Assembly (NCBI GenBank): GCA_963738185.1
Contig: CAVTVA010000003.1
Coordinates: 2,356,001 to 2,420,000, forward strand
Source of the DNA: AP-15 sp963738185
GTDB taxonomy: Bacteria; Pseudomonadota; Alphaproteobacteria; ATCC43930; CGMCC-115725
DNA length: 64,000 bases
Reading direction: 5' to 3'
Shown here: piece after piece, positions 9,002 through 20,572 of the stretch
Position numbering within the stretch: position 1 is the first letter of the stretch
How the letters are laid out: every line of letters starts with the position of its first letter
Made by a program: the position numbers and the translations under genes
The notes under the pieces: model-generated
Told to the model about the DNA's origin: nothing
Database searches by the model: none
Seen by the model: only the letters and a program-made list of their open reading frames with translations

Positions 9002-9853
9002 ATGGCGAATTGGATCGAGACCTGTCGCGGCACGGTGGCGCCGTGGGAGTGCGATATCACCGAGCATTTCACGATCGCCTATTATCTCGACCGCATCGAT
9101 CAGGCCTCGGCGAGCCTCGCCGAGGCGCTCGGCGTCGGCGACCTGCTGCGAACGGGCGGGTTCGCACGCCAGTTCAACCTGCGCTTCGTCCGTGAGCTTC
9201 GCCCCGGCGACAGCTTCCATCTCGACAGCGCTCCACTCGGCCTCGACCCGGCCTTGCGGCTTGGGCATCGCTTTATCGATTCGGCGAGCGGCGAGACCGT
9301 GACCTGGATCGAGGAATTATGGGAGCTGGCGCCTGGCCACCTGCCGAGGGAGCGGCGGGACGCGATCGCGCGGCAGCTCGTGATATGGCCGGGACCCGCG
9401 ACCGAGCAGCGGCCCGAACCCACCTCGATGGCGGGGGCGATCCCGAGCGCCCGCGGGCGGGTGCGGCCAGCGGATCTCGACGAGCACGGGCGGTTTTCTC
9501 TGTGCGCCTTTGTCCACCGGTTCACCGACGCGCTGCTGCAGGCTTCGGCGGCGATCGGCATCAGCGGCGCCTATATGCAGGCGCAGCGGCGCGGCTTTTC
9601 GACCTTCGAGCTGGCGCTTTATGTCGCCGGCGCGCCCCGGCTCGGCGACCCGTATCTGGTCGAGACCGGGATCGCCCATCTCGGCGGCTCGTCGATCCGC
9701 TTTATGCACCGCATGACCGATCCGCGCAGCGGCGCCGAATTCGCCCGGCTCGGCCAGTTCGGCGTGCAGCTCGATCTCGACGCGCGCCGCCCGGCGCCGC
9801 TGCCCGACGAGATCCGGGCGCGGGCCGCTTCCCTGCTGCTGCCGACCGGCTGA
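9002..9853 (+). CDS. Double-hotdog acyl-CoA thioesterase-like protein
   Basis: 283 residues. The first half (about 1-140) begins GTVAPWECDITEHFTIAYYLDRID, the hotdog-fold motif of 4-hydroxybenzoyl-CoA thioesterase-like enzymes (W-x-C-D-x-x-x-H-x-N-type helix, with T in place of the usual N). The second half (about 150-280) begins SARGRVRPADLDEHGRFSLCAFVHRF, which is a second copy of the fold. Tandem hotdog proteins of this kind are annotated acyl-CoA or acyl-ACP thioesterases. The substrate is unknown. GGAAG lies 6 nt before the ATG. It is alone on the plus strand and converges with the VOC gene. Confidence 0.7.
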   Translation: MANWIETCRGTVAPWECDITEHFTIAYYLDRIDQASASLAEALGVGDLLRTGGFARQFNLRFVRELRPGDSFHLDSAPLGLDPALRLGHRFIDSASGETVTWIEELWELAPGHLPRERRDAIARQLVIWPGPATEQRPEPTSMAGAIPSARGRVRPADLDEHGRFSLCAFVHRFTDALLQASAAIGISGAYMQAQRRGFSTFELALYVAGAPRLGDPYLVETGIAHLGGSSIRFMHRMTDPRSGAEFARLGQFGVQLDLDARRPAPLPDEIRARAASLLLPTG

Positions 9854-9886
9854 GCCGTCTCTGCCGCCCCGAGTTATTGACGCGGC

Positions 9887-10810
9887 TTATTTGACCTCGA
9901 CCAGCTCGATTGCTTCGCGGCTCGGGCCTTCGATCATCAGGGCGCGGGTGTCGCCGAGCGGATGGATCGGTTCGAGAAAGGTGACGCCTTCGCCGCTGAG
10001 CTTGTCGGCCCAGGCATTGAGATCGGCGACCTTGAGCGCGATATGGTCCTGCAATTGCCCACGCGAGCTGGCCAATGGCTGGTCTCCCTGGTTCGCGTAC
10101 CACATCATCGACACGTCGCCGAATTCGACGCCGGCGCGCGGGGTGCGGAACATTCCTTCGCGGTTTAAGGCCGGCCAGGTGCGGTCCGGACCGCGCCCCA
10201 CTTTGCCGCCGGTCGCGCCGGCCGGCGTCGGCGCGTAGCCCGGCCGCAGCGGCGCGTTCAAATGCACCTGATACCATTCGAGCGCGGCGATCGGGTCCTC
10301 CTGGTACAGATGCACATGATTGAAACGCTCGGCCGGATGGTTGCCGGCATATTCGACCAGTGCCGAGTTGGGGCCGCGCATATAGGAAAAGCCGCCGCCC
10401 CCCGCGGGCTTGATGCCCTTTGCCTTGGCTTCGGCGATCTGCGCCCTGGTCAGGCCGAGCACATTGCCGATGCTCGGCCAGGTGTCGCTGCTGATCAGCA
10501 CCGAGCCGCCTTCATCGCTCGTGTAGAGCGGCAGCAATTCGACTTCGGGCCGGGCTTTGTAGGTATCGAGGCAGCGGCGGGCGTCGGTGACGTGCCAGCC
10601 GAAATGCCAAATGGCACTCTGCGGCTCGCCTGACGGCGGCGTCGCGACCTTGGTGAACAGCACCAGCACATCGTTGGGTGATTTGAGCGCCGGAAATCCG
10701 CCCCAGCTGGCCTTTGTCGTGGTCGGAAATTGGCGGGTATAGAAGCCGATCGCCTGGTCGGGATCGAGCGAGTTCAGGTGGATATGGTGAAAGCCCGGGG
10801 TCGGCAGCAT
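9887..10810 (-). CDS. VOC-superfamily (glyoxalase-like) protein, two-module
   Basis: 307 residues with two vicinal-oxygen-chelate modules. The first begins FHHIHLNSLDPDQAIGFYTRQF (in part) with His8 or His10 as likely metal ligands. The second begins FNHVHLYQEDPIAALEWYQVHL (in part, about 168). The C-terminus EAIELVEVK supplies the usual terminal Glu. Family members include extradiol dioxygenases, glyoxalases and related lyases; which reaction applies cannot be read from sequence. It lies 30 bp upstream of sucB on the same strand, but the functions are not obviously linked. Confidence 0.75.
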   Translation of the reverse strand: MLPTPGFHHIHLNSLDPDQAIGFYTRQFPTTTKASWGGFPALKSPNDVLVLFTKVATPPSGEPQSAIWHFGWHVTDARRCLDTYKARPEVELLPLYTSDEGGSVLISSDTWPSIGNVLGLTRAQIAEAKAKGIKPAGGGGFSYMRGPNSALVEYAGNHPAERFNHVHLYQEDPIAALEWYQVHLNAPLRPGYAPTPAGATGGKVGRGPDRTWPALNREGMFRTPRAGVEFGDVSMMWYANQGDQPLASSRGQLQDHIALKVADLNAWADKLSGEGVTFLEPIHPLGDTRALMIEGPSREAIELVEVK

Positions 10811-10840
10811 GTCGTTTCCTCCTGCGTGAAGAGCAGCACT

Positions 10841-12121
10841 TCAGAGGTCGAGCAATAGGCGCGCCGGATCCTCGACCAATTCCTTGATCCGCACCAGAAA
10901 GCCGACCGCCTCGCGGCCGTCGACGATGCGGTGGTCGTAGGAGAGCGCGACATACATCATCGGCCGAATTTCGATCTTGTCGCCAATCGCGACCGGCCGG
11001 CGCTCGATCTTATGCATGCCGAGGATGCCGGATTGCGGCGGGTTCAAGATCGGCGTCGATAACAGCGAGCCATAGACGCCGCCATTCGAGATCGTAAAGG
11101 TGCCGCCCGACAAATCATCGATCGACAATTTGCCGTCGCGCGCCTTGCGGCCAAGTGCGGCGATCGTCTTTTCGATGTCGGCAAAACTGATCCGGTCGGC
11201 GTCGCGCACGACCGGCACGACCAGGCCATGCTCGGTGCCGACCGCGACCCCGATATCGTAATGGTTCTTGTAGATGATGTCCTCGCCGTCGATCTCGGCG
11301 TTGACCCCAGGGATCTCTTTCAGTGCTGCGATCGCCGCCTTGACAAAGATCGACATAAACCCCAGCCGCACCCCGTGCTTTTTCTCAAAGGCCTCGCGCC
11401 AGCGCTCGCGCCAAGCGATTGCCTCAGTCATGTCGATCTCGTTGAAGGTGGTCAGCATCGCCGCCGCGTTCTGCGCCGCCTTCAGCCGCTCGGCGACCCG
11501 CCGGCGCAGCCGCGTCATGCGCACCCGGACCTCGCGCTCGGCTAATTCCGGGGCCGGCATCGGTGCTGGCGTCGGCGCGGAGGGCGGCGGCGAGATTGAA
11601 GCCGAAGGCGGCGGCGACGTGGCGGGAGGCATCGGCGCGGGTCGCGCCAGCGCCTCGATCACATCCGCCTTAGTGATGCGGTGGCCGGGGCCGGTCGGGG
11701 CGATCCGCGCGGCGTCGAGCCCATTCTCCTCGATCAGCTTGCGCGCCGCCGGCCCCGAGCGCTCGAGGACAGCAGCAGCGGAACCGCCCTCACCCGCCTC
11801 TCTGCGCGCGGCACCCTCTCCCGCAATGCGGGAGAGGGTGGACCCGGCCGGAACGGCCGGGTGGGTGAGGGCTGCCGCCGCAGCGCCTTCGGCGATCCGG
11901 CCGAGCACCGCGCCGACCGGCAGATTGGCGCCCTCCTCTGCGAGGATTTCCGCGAGCGTTCCGGCCGCCGGCGCCGACACTTCGAGCGTCACCTTGTCGG
12001 TTTCGAGCTCGACCACCGGTTCGTCAAGCGCGACCGCCTCACCCGGCCGCTTCAGCCATTTTGCGACGGTCGCCTCGGTCACCAACTCGCCGAGGCTCGG
12101 CACCCGGATTTCGGTCGCCAT
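10841..12121 (-). CDS. sucB: 2-oxoglutarate dehydrogenase E2 (dihydrolipoyl succinyltransferase)
   Basis: 426 residues from MATEIRVPSLGELVTEATVA. The lipoyl domain (1-75) has the lipoylated Lys43 in ETDKVTLEV. A linker follows, then the E3-binding peripheral domain (about 128-165, GPAARKLIEENGLDAARI), a Pro/Ala linker and the catalytic domain with SYDHRIVDG (His397). It transfers succinyl from lipoamide to CoA in the TCA cycle. The stretch of about 28 residues between lipoyl and E3-binding domains (LTHPAVPAGSTLSRIAGEGA onward) is encoded by a palindromic repeat at 11787-11871 and is absent from ordinary linkers in character. It follows sucA on the same strand after about 130 bp. Confidence 0.95.
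   Translation of the reverse strand: MATEIRVPSLGELVTEATVAKWLKRPGEAVALDEPVVELETDKVTLEVSAPAAGTLAEILAEEGANLPVGAVLGRIAEGAAAAALTHPAVPAGSTLSRIAGEGAARREAGEGGSAAAVLERSGPAARKLIEENGLDAARIAPTGPGHRITKADVIEALARPAPMPPATSPPPSASISPPPSAPTPAPMPAPELAEREVRVRMTRLRRRVAERLKAAQNAAAMLTTFNEIDMTEAIAWRERWREAFEKKHGVRLGFMSIFVKAAIAALKEIPGVNAEIDGEDIIYKNHYDIGVAVGTEHGLVVPVVRDADRISFADIEKTIAALGRKARDGKLSIDDLSGGTFTISNGGVYGSLLSTPILNPPQSGILGMHKIERRPVAIGDKIEIRPMMYVALSYDHRIVDGREAVGFLVRIKELVEDPARLLLDL
11787..11871. repeat. Palindromic repeat inserted in frame inside sucB
   Basis: Outer arms CCCTCACCC (11787-11795) and GGGTGAGGG (11863-11871) enclose two further hairpins: CACCCTCTCCCGC/GCGGGAGAGGGTG (11812-11840) and CCCGGCCG/CGGCCGGG (11843-11861). 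The outer arms and CCCTCTCCC core match the intergenic element at 48288-48399. The element is read through as linker residues in SucB without a stop. Confidence 0.8.
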
Positions 12122-12249
12122 CAGCGTGCGGCGGATCGCGGGCCGAGCCTGCCCCTGCGAAGGCGGGGGGCCCGCATGCGGGCGGGACGCCCGCGTTCCC
12201 AATTGGGCCAGCCCGGCCTTTGGATTTTCGGCATTTCGACTGACCGTTA

Positions 12250-15072
<2,823 letters not shown>

Positions 15073-15195
15073 CGGTCACTCTGGATGCTTTTCCCAACTT
15101 GGCATACCGGCGAACGGCCAGAGACCCCGCCTCGCGCCGCTAAGGCGCGTTCGCCATACCACCATATAGGGAGGCGAGTCGGGAATGCGCCCGCA

Positions 15196-15318
15196 TTACC
15201 GCTTTGCCTCGCGCATGAAGGCGGCAGGCGTGACAATCGGAATGCCGCGGAACGGATTGAGAGTGAGCAGGTCGGCGTCGCCGCTGACAATGAGGTCGGC
15301 ATGGCTGCTACACTCAGA
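15196..15318 (-). pseudogene. C-terminal remnant of a PIN-domain toxin
   Basis: The minus strand reads HADLIVSGDADLLTLNPFRG then IPIVTPAAFMREAKR and a TAA. This is the recognisable end of the 'putative toxin component, PIN family' proteins, including the SGDxDLL motif with its acidic metal ligands. The N-terminal roughly 100 residues are missing: just upstream the sequence changes to an unrelated reading frame. PIN toxins are ribonucleases paired with small antitoxins, and an antitoxin-like gene lies 350 bp upstream. A truncated, inactive remnant is the best reading. Confidence 0.65.
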
Positions 15319-15368
15319 GCACCAAGAAGACAACGGGCCCCAACGGGCTCATCTCGGTCCGACCGGGG

Positions 15369-15525
15369 TCACGGTCTCTCCTCTTCAAGAGCGCGCAGGC
15401 GTTCGCTAAAGCGCTGGTGCTGCCGCACCATGGCGCGCATTTGCAGCGAGCATGTCCTCGTCCCGCCCGTCCCTGCGTGCCGCATCGCGCTCCAAACGAA
15501 GCACGCTAGCGGTCAAAACGCTCAT
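15369..15525 (-). pseudogene. Small coiled-coil protein gene with a one-base frameshift
   Basis: GAAGGAGG precedes an ATG at 15525. The frame reads MSVLTASVLRLERDAARRDG and on to DEDMLAA, then fails; shifting by one base gives MRAMVRQHQRFSERLRALEE and a TGA. The joined product (about 51 residues) is strongly helical and charged. The extra base seems to lie in an AAA run. It resembles short coiled-coil proteins found beside small hydrophobic genes in alphaproteobacteria, but I do not recognise a named family. Confidence 0.45.
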
Positions 15526-15663
15526 GTCCTCCTTCAGGCAAGATGTCGTCTCGCTGGCCCGGACGGTGGGCGAGGAATCCGGGTGATTTTCTCCTCAATC
15601 ATTCTGCTCTGTGAGATTGCGCCCGCTACGGGAATATTGGCTAGGCATGAACAACGTCAACCC

Positions 15664-15893
15664 TCATCCGGCGGGCGGCTCGGCCTCGTGTTGCGCCTGC
15701 TTGATCAGCCGGTCGATGTCCTCATCGGTCAGTCCGGCCGCGACGACCCGCAGGCGCGCCTCGCGACGGCCAGGGATCAGTTCGTCGGGCTGGATCGCGA
15801 CAGTTACGCGATAGTGCGGATCAAGGCCGAGGCGCGCCAGCCGGCGGCAACGTCGCCCACCGTGGTCTCGATCACTTCGGCCCGCTGTGCCAT
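15664..15893 (-). pseudogene. Antitoxin-like small gene with a one-base frameshift
   Basis: The ATG at 15893 follows AAGGAGTG. The first frame gives MAQRAEVIETTVGDVA, and after a shift near 15845 the other frame gives RLARLGLDPHYRVTVAIQPD, then ELIPGRREARLRVVAAGLTD and EDIDRLIKQAQHEAEPPAG before a TGA. The total is about 76 codons with one base missing. A short beta-strand-like N-terminus with a DEDIDRLIKEA-type helical tail is what antitoxins upstream of PIN toxins look like. With the PIN remnant downstream it forms a defunct toxin-antitoxin pair, unless the indels are sequencing errors. Confidence 0.5.
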
Positions 15894-16074
15894 CACTCCT
15901 TGCTCCTCGCCTTGGATTTAGGCGTTCCCCAAATCGGCGTCAAACCCATCTTCGGCGGGCTGAAGCAATCGCCGATGCCAAACCAACTCGCAAGGCATGA
16001 CACGCGCACAAGCAAGCAGAGCAGCACAGGCCAAAGGGAGCTGGTGTGTACCGACCGCACGAGGAGGAGAAGGG

Positions 16075-16950
16075 TCAGCCCCGCAGCACGTCGCGCATTG
16101 TGGTGCCGATCTCGGCTGGCGAGCGGGTGACGGTGACGCCGGCGCTTTGGAGCGCTTCGATCTTGTCCTCGGCGCCGCCTTTGCCGCCGGCGATGATGGC
16201 GCCGGCATGGCCCATGCGTCGGCCCGGCGGCGCGGTGCTGCCGGCGATGAAGCCGACCACCGGCTTTTTCGTCCGCGCGGATTTGAGGAACGCCGCGCCG
16301 TCTTCTTCGGCGGTGCCGCCGATCTCGCCGATCATGACGATCGCCTGGGTCTCGTCGTCGGCCAGCAGCATTTCGAGGATCTCGACAAAGTTCGTGCCGT
16401 TGACCGGGTCGCCGCCGATGCCGACGCAGGTCGATTGGCCGAGCCCGACTGCGGTCGTCTGCGCCACCGCCTCATAGGTCAGGGTGCCGGAGCGCGAGAC
16501 GATGCCGATCGGGCCACGGCGATGGATGTGGCCCGGCATGATGCCGATCTTGCACTCGTCGGGGGTGATCACGCCCGGGCAGTTCGGCCCGATCAGCCGG
16601 GTCTTGCCGCCGGCGAGGCTGCGCTTGACGCGAACCATGTCGAGCACCGGGATGCCCTCGGTGATGCAGGCGACGAGCGGGATGCCGGCGTCGGCGGCTT
16701 CGAGGATCGCGTCGGCGGCAAAGGGCGGCGGCACATAGATGACGCTGGCGTCGCACCCGGTCCGGGCGCGCGCCTCGTGCACCGTGTTGAACACCGGCAG
16801 GTCGAGGTGGCGGGTCCCGCCTTTCCCCGGCGTCACCCCGCCGACCATCTTGGTGCCATAGGCGATCGCCTGCTCCGAATGAAACGTGCCCTGCGCCCCG
16901 GTGAACCCCTGGCACAACACCTTGGTCGATGCATTGACCAGGATCGACAT
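16075..16950 (-). CDS. sucD: Succinyl-CoA ligase [ADP/GDP-forming] subunit alpha
   Basis: 291 residues. The N-terminal CoA-binding Rossmann domain begins MSILVNASTKVLCQGFTGAQ, and the phosphohistidine motif GRRMGHAGAII is near residue 248. With SucC it converts succinyl-CoA to succinate with substrate-level phosphorylation. Its ATG shares one base with the sucC stop (TGATG), so the two are translationally coupled and made in equal amounts. Confidence 0.97.
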   Translation of the reverse strand: MSILVNASTKVLCQGFTGAQGTFHSEQAIAYGTKMVGGVTPGKGGTRHLDLPVFNTVHEARARTGCDASVIYVPPPFAADAILEAADAGIPLVACITEGIPVLDMVRVKRSLAGGKTRLIGPNCPGVITPDECKIGIMPGHIHRRGPIGIVSRSGTLTYEAVAQTTAVGLGQSTCVGIGGDPVNGTNFVEILEMLLADDETQAIVMIGEIGGTAEEDGAAFLKSARTKKPVVGFIAGSTAPPGRRMGHAGAIIAGGKGGAEDKIEALQSAGVTVTRSPAEIGTTMRDVLRG

Positions 16951-18119
16951 CAGCGCGCCTCCTTGACCGCGGTCACGATCTTTTGCGCGGCGTCGGCGAG
17001 GTTTTCGGCGGCGAGGATCGGCAGCCCCGATTGCTGCATGATCTTTTTGCCGAGATCGACATTGGTGCCTTCGAGGCGCACCACCAGCGGCACGTGCAGG
17101 TTGACCTCGCGCGCCGCGGCGACGACGCCCTCGGCGATCACGTCGCAGCGCATGATCCCGCCAAAGATGTTGACCAGGATGCCTTCGACATTGGGGTCGG
17201 AGAGGATCAGCTTGAACGCGGTGCCGACCCGCTCGCGCGTCGCCCCGCCACCGACATCGAGAAAATTGGCCGGGCTGCCGCCATGGAGCTTGATGATGTC
17301 CATCGTCGCCATGGCGAGGCCGGCGCCGTTGACCATGCAGCCGATATTGCCGTCGAGCTTGATGTAGTTGAGCGCGTGCTTGCCGGCCTCGACCTCGCTC
17401 GGGTCCTCCTCGTCCTCGTCGCGCAGGGCGGCGATCTCGGGGTGGCGAAAGAGCGCGTTGTCGTCAAAGCCGAGCTTGGCGTCGAGCGCCACCAGCTCGC
17501 CCGAGCCGGTCACGACCAAGGGGTTGATCTCGGCGATCGAGGCGTCAAGCTCGGTGAAGGCGCGATAGAGGGCGGTCACGAAATCGACCGCGACGCCGAC
17601 CTGCCGGCCTTCGAGCCCCAAGCCAAAGGCGATCTCGCGCGCATGGAACGGCCCGATCCCGCTCGCCGGGTCGATCGCCACCTTGAGGATCTTGTCGGGC
17701 GAATGCTCGGCCACCTCCTCGATCTCGACCCCGCCCTCGGTCGAGCCGATCAGCGTGACCCGACCGGTTTCGCGGTCGATCAACAGGCCGAGATAAAGCT
17801 CGCGGGCGATGTCGCAGCCTTCCTCGACATAGACGCGCTTGACCTCGCGGCCGGCCGGGCCGGTCTGGTGGGTCACGAGATTCTTGCCGAGCAATGCGGT
17901 GGCCGCCGCGGCGACCTCATCCTCGGAGCGCACCAGCTTGACCCCGCCGGCCTTGCCGCGGCCGCCGGCATGGATCTGCGCCTTGACCACCCACACCGGC
18001 CCGCCGAGCCGGCGCGCCGCGGCAACCGCCTCGGCCGCAGTATAGGCGACCGCACCGCGCGGCACCGTGACGCCGAATTTGGCCAGCAGCTCCTTGGCCT
18101 GGTATTCGTGGATGTTCAT
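16950..18119 (-). CDS. sucC: Succinyl-CoA ligase subunit beta
   Basis: 389 residues, beginning MNIHEYQAKELLAKFGV. The ATP-grasp domain is about 1-240 (with VVKAQIHAGGRGKAGGV), followed by the ligase CoA domain (GNIGCMVNGAGLAMATMD and NIFGGIMRCDVIAEG). It binds nucleotide and succinate and partners SucD. It lies about 20 bp after mdh and overlaps sucD by one base, giving an mdh-sucC-sucD transcription unit that probably continues to sucA-sucB beyond the 1-kb remnant strip. Confidence 0.97.
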   Translation of the reverse strand: MNIHEYQAKELLAKFGVTVPRGAVAYTAAEAVAAARRLGGPVWVVKAQIHAGGRGKAGGVKLVRSEDEVAAAATALLGKNLVTHQTGPAGREVKRVYVEEGCDIARELYLGLLIDRETGRVTLIGSTEGGVEIEEVAEHSPDKILKVAIDPASGIGPFHAREIAFGLGLEGRQVGVAVDFVTALYRAFTELDASIAEINPLVVTGSGELVALDAKLGFDDNALFRHPEIAALRDEDEEDPSEVEAGKHALNYIKLDGNIGCMVNGAGLAMATMDIIKLHGGSPANFLDVGGGATRERVGTAFKLILSDPNVEGILVNIFGGIMRCDVIAEGVVAAAREVNLHVPLVVRLEGTNVDLGKKIMQQSGLPILAAENLADAAQKIVTAVKEAR

Positions 18120-18141
18120 CGGATCAGCCCAGCCACTCGAA

Positions 18142-19101
18142 TCAGCCCAGAACCTTCATCGATTTGACGACCTCGATCAGCTCGCGCACGCCGGCGGCCG
18201 ATTTGGCGAAGGCGGCCTGCTCCTCACGGTTGAGCTCGATCTCGACAATGCGCTCGACGCCGCCGGCGCCGATCACCGCCGGCACGCCGACATAGAGGTC
18301 CTTGACCCCGTATTGGCCTTGCAGCAGTGCCGCGCAGGGCAGCACCCGCTTCTTATCGTGTAGATAGGCCGCGGCCATTGCGATCGCCGAGCTCGCCGGC
18401 GCATAAAACGCCGACCCCGTCTTCAGCAGGCTGACGATCTCGGCGCCACCGTCGCGGGTGCGCTGGACAATCTGGTTCAGGCGTTCCTGCGTGGTCCAGC
18501 CCATCTTCACCAGATCGGGCAAGGGGATGCCGGCGACTGTCGAATAGCGCACCAATGGCACCATCATGTCGCCATGCCCGCCGAGCACAAAGGCGCTGAC
18601 GTCCTCGACCGAGACGCCGAGCTCCTCGGCGAGGAAATAGCGAAAGCGAGCGCTGTCGAGCACCCCGGCCATGCCGACGACCCGCTCCGGCGGCAGCCCG
18701 CAGGCCTCGCGCATGACCCACACCATGACGTCGAGCGGATTGGTGATGGTGATCACAAAGGCCGCCGGGCAGTGCCGCTTGATCGCCTGGCCGACGGTCG
18801 AGATCACCTTGGCGTTGGTGCCGATCAGATCGTCGCGGCTCATCCCGGGCTTGCGCGCGATGCCGGCGGTGACGATCACGATGTCGGCGCCGGCGATGTC
18901 GGCGTAGCTGTTGCTGCCCTTGATGACCGCGTCGTAGCCCTCGATCGTCGAGCCCTGAACGATATCGAGCGCCTTGCCTTGCGGCACGCCTTCGACGATG
19001 TCGAAGAGGACGATGTCGCCCAGCTCCTTGAGCCCGGCAAGCAGTGCGATGGTGCCGCCGACCTGTCCGGCGCCAATGAGCGCGATCTTGTTGCGTGCCA
19101 T
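18142..19101 (-). CDS. mdh: Malate dehydrogenase, LDH-like type
   Basis: 319 residues from MARNKIALIGAGQVGGTIAL; 27 upstream in-frame codons are non-homologous. The NAD-binding loop GAGQVGGT, the substrate Arg loop RKPGMSRDDL, and catalytic LDSARFR and GGHGDMMV (His) are present. This is the lactate-dehydrogenase-like class used by alphaproteobacteria to oxidise malate to oxaloacetate. It is the first gene of the TCA operon with sucC and sucD. Confidence 0.97.
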   Translation of the reverse strand: MARNKIALIGAGQVGGTIALLAGLKELGDIVLFDIVEGVPQGKALDIVQGSTIEGYDAVIKGSNSYADIAGADIVIVTAGIARKPGMSRDDLIGTNAKVISTVGQAIKRHCPAAFVITITNPLDVMVWVMREACGLPPERVVGMAGVLDSARFRYFLAEELGVSVEDVSAFVLGGHGDMMVPLVRYSTVAGIPLPDLVKMGWTTQERLNQIVQRTRDGGAEIVSLLKTGSAFYAPASSAIAMAAAYLHDKKRVLPCAALLQGQYGVKDLYVGVPAVIGAGGVERIVEIELNREEQAAFAKSAAGVRELIEVVKSMKVLG

Positions 19102-19220
19102 CGGGAATGCCTCGTCTTTTGCGGGCGCCGGGTGCGGGCGCGGGACGGCCCGCGTCTTAGCCCGAATCGTAAGAGCGGGCAAGGCGGCGAGCGCCGCGCC
19201 GGATGCAATCGCAGCCGCGC

Positions 19221-20397
19221 TCAGCGCGCCGCCTTTTCGAGAAACCGCTCGGCCAGCCGCGCCAGAAAGCTGACGCCGACCGGCAGGGCGTCGTCGTTGA
19301 AATCATAGTGCGAATTGTGCAGGAAGCAGTCGCCCTCGCCGGGGCCGTTGCCGAGCCACAGCATCGCTCCCGGCCGCGCGTTCAGCATAAACGAGAAATC
19401 CTCGCCGCCCATCGATGGGGCTATGTCGCGCAGCACCGCCTCGGCGCCGCAGATTTCGGCCGCAACCTGGGCGGCGAACTCGGTCTCGGCCGGGTGGTTG
19501 ATCGTCGGCGGGTAGGAGCGGCGATAATCGAATTCGGCGGCGGCCCCGTGCGCGGCGGCGACGCCGCGGGCGATCTCGCCGATGCGCCGCTCGATCAGAT
19601 CCTGCACCTGCGGGCGGAAGCTGCGCGCGGTGCCGCCGATATGCAGGGTGTCGGGGATTGCGTTGTAGGCCGATCCGCCTTTCATAAAACCGACGCTGAC
19701 CACCGCCGAGTTCGAGCGGATCGACGCTGCGGCTGGCGATCGTCTGCAAGGCGAGCACGATCTCGGCGCCGACCACAAACGGGTCGATGCCGAATTGCGG
19801 GTGCGCGGCGTGGGTTCCGTGCCCGGTGATCCGGATATCCCAACGGTCGGAGGCGGCGAGCAGCGGCCCCGGCTTGGCCGCGATCTGCCCGACCTCGATC
19901 CCGGGCTTGTTGTGCAGGGCAAACACCGCGTCGCACGGGAATTTGTCGAACAGCCCTTCCTCGACCATGACCCGCCCGCCGCCGCCCCCCTCTTCGGCCG
20001 GCTGAAAGATCAGGTGCACGGTGCCGTCGAAATTGCGGGTGCTCGCAAGATAGCGGGCGGCGCCAAGCAGCATCGTCGTGTGACCGTCATGGCCGCACGC
20101 ATGCATCTTCCCCTCATCGGTCGAGCGGTGCGCGAAATCGTTCAGCTCGTGGATCGGCAACGCGTCCATATCGGCGCGCAGCCCGACCGCAGCCGGCGAG
20201 TTGCCGCGCCGGACCGTGCCGACCACCCCGGTGCCGGCGAGCCCGCGATGCACCTCGCAGCCGAACTCGGCGAGCTTATTCGCGACCAGGTCGGCCGTGC
20301 GCCGCTCGGCAAAAGCGAGCTCCGGATGAGCGTGAATGTCGCGGCGGATCGCCGTCAGCTCGTCCTGATAATGGCGCACCTCGGCAATGACCGGCAT
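19221..20397 (-). pseudogene. M20-family amidohydrolase with a one-base frameshift
   Basis: It starts MPVIAEVRHYQDELTAIRRD and carries the metal motifs GLRADMDALPIHE, HACGHDGHTTMLL and FQPAEEGGGG in the first frame. Near 19712 the frame shifts and continues as SAVVSVGFMKGGSAYNAIPD to PSMGGEDFSFML and LERFLEKAAR-type ending. The break is in DPL(D)SAVVS: the expected GACTC appears as GAACTC, one extra A. The joined product is about 391 residues, normal for hippurate/N-acyl-amino-acid hydrolases of this family. Substrate unknown. A single clean indel in an otherwise perfect gene makes a consensus error likely. Confidence 0.85.
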
Positions 20398-20572
20398 CGA
20401 TCCCTCCCTGCGCGGTAGACGATTTGTGACCGTATTACCGCCGGCGGGCGCGAGAAGGCAAATCTTTGGCCACAGCCGGCGCCGCGCGATATGATCTGCG
20501 GTTGCAAACACCCGGCCTCGGCTAATTTATCGGCTGAGCGCCGGGCGGGGCGACGATCACGGGACAGGCCAT

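Larger units (their letters stand above)
15073..16074. other. 1-kb strip between sucA and sucD holding broken small genes
   Basis: No intact gene longer than about 40 codons fits here. On the minus strand it holds, from right to left, a frameshifted antitoxin-like gene (15664-15893), a frameshifted coiled-coil gene (15369-15525), a 12-codon hydrophobic reading frame (15314-15352, MSPLGPVVFLVL) and the C-terminal end of a PIN-domain toxin (15196-15318). I see nothing in 15894-16074 or 15073-15195. Confidence 0.6.
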
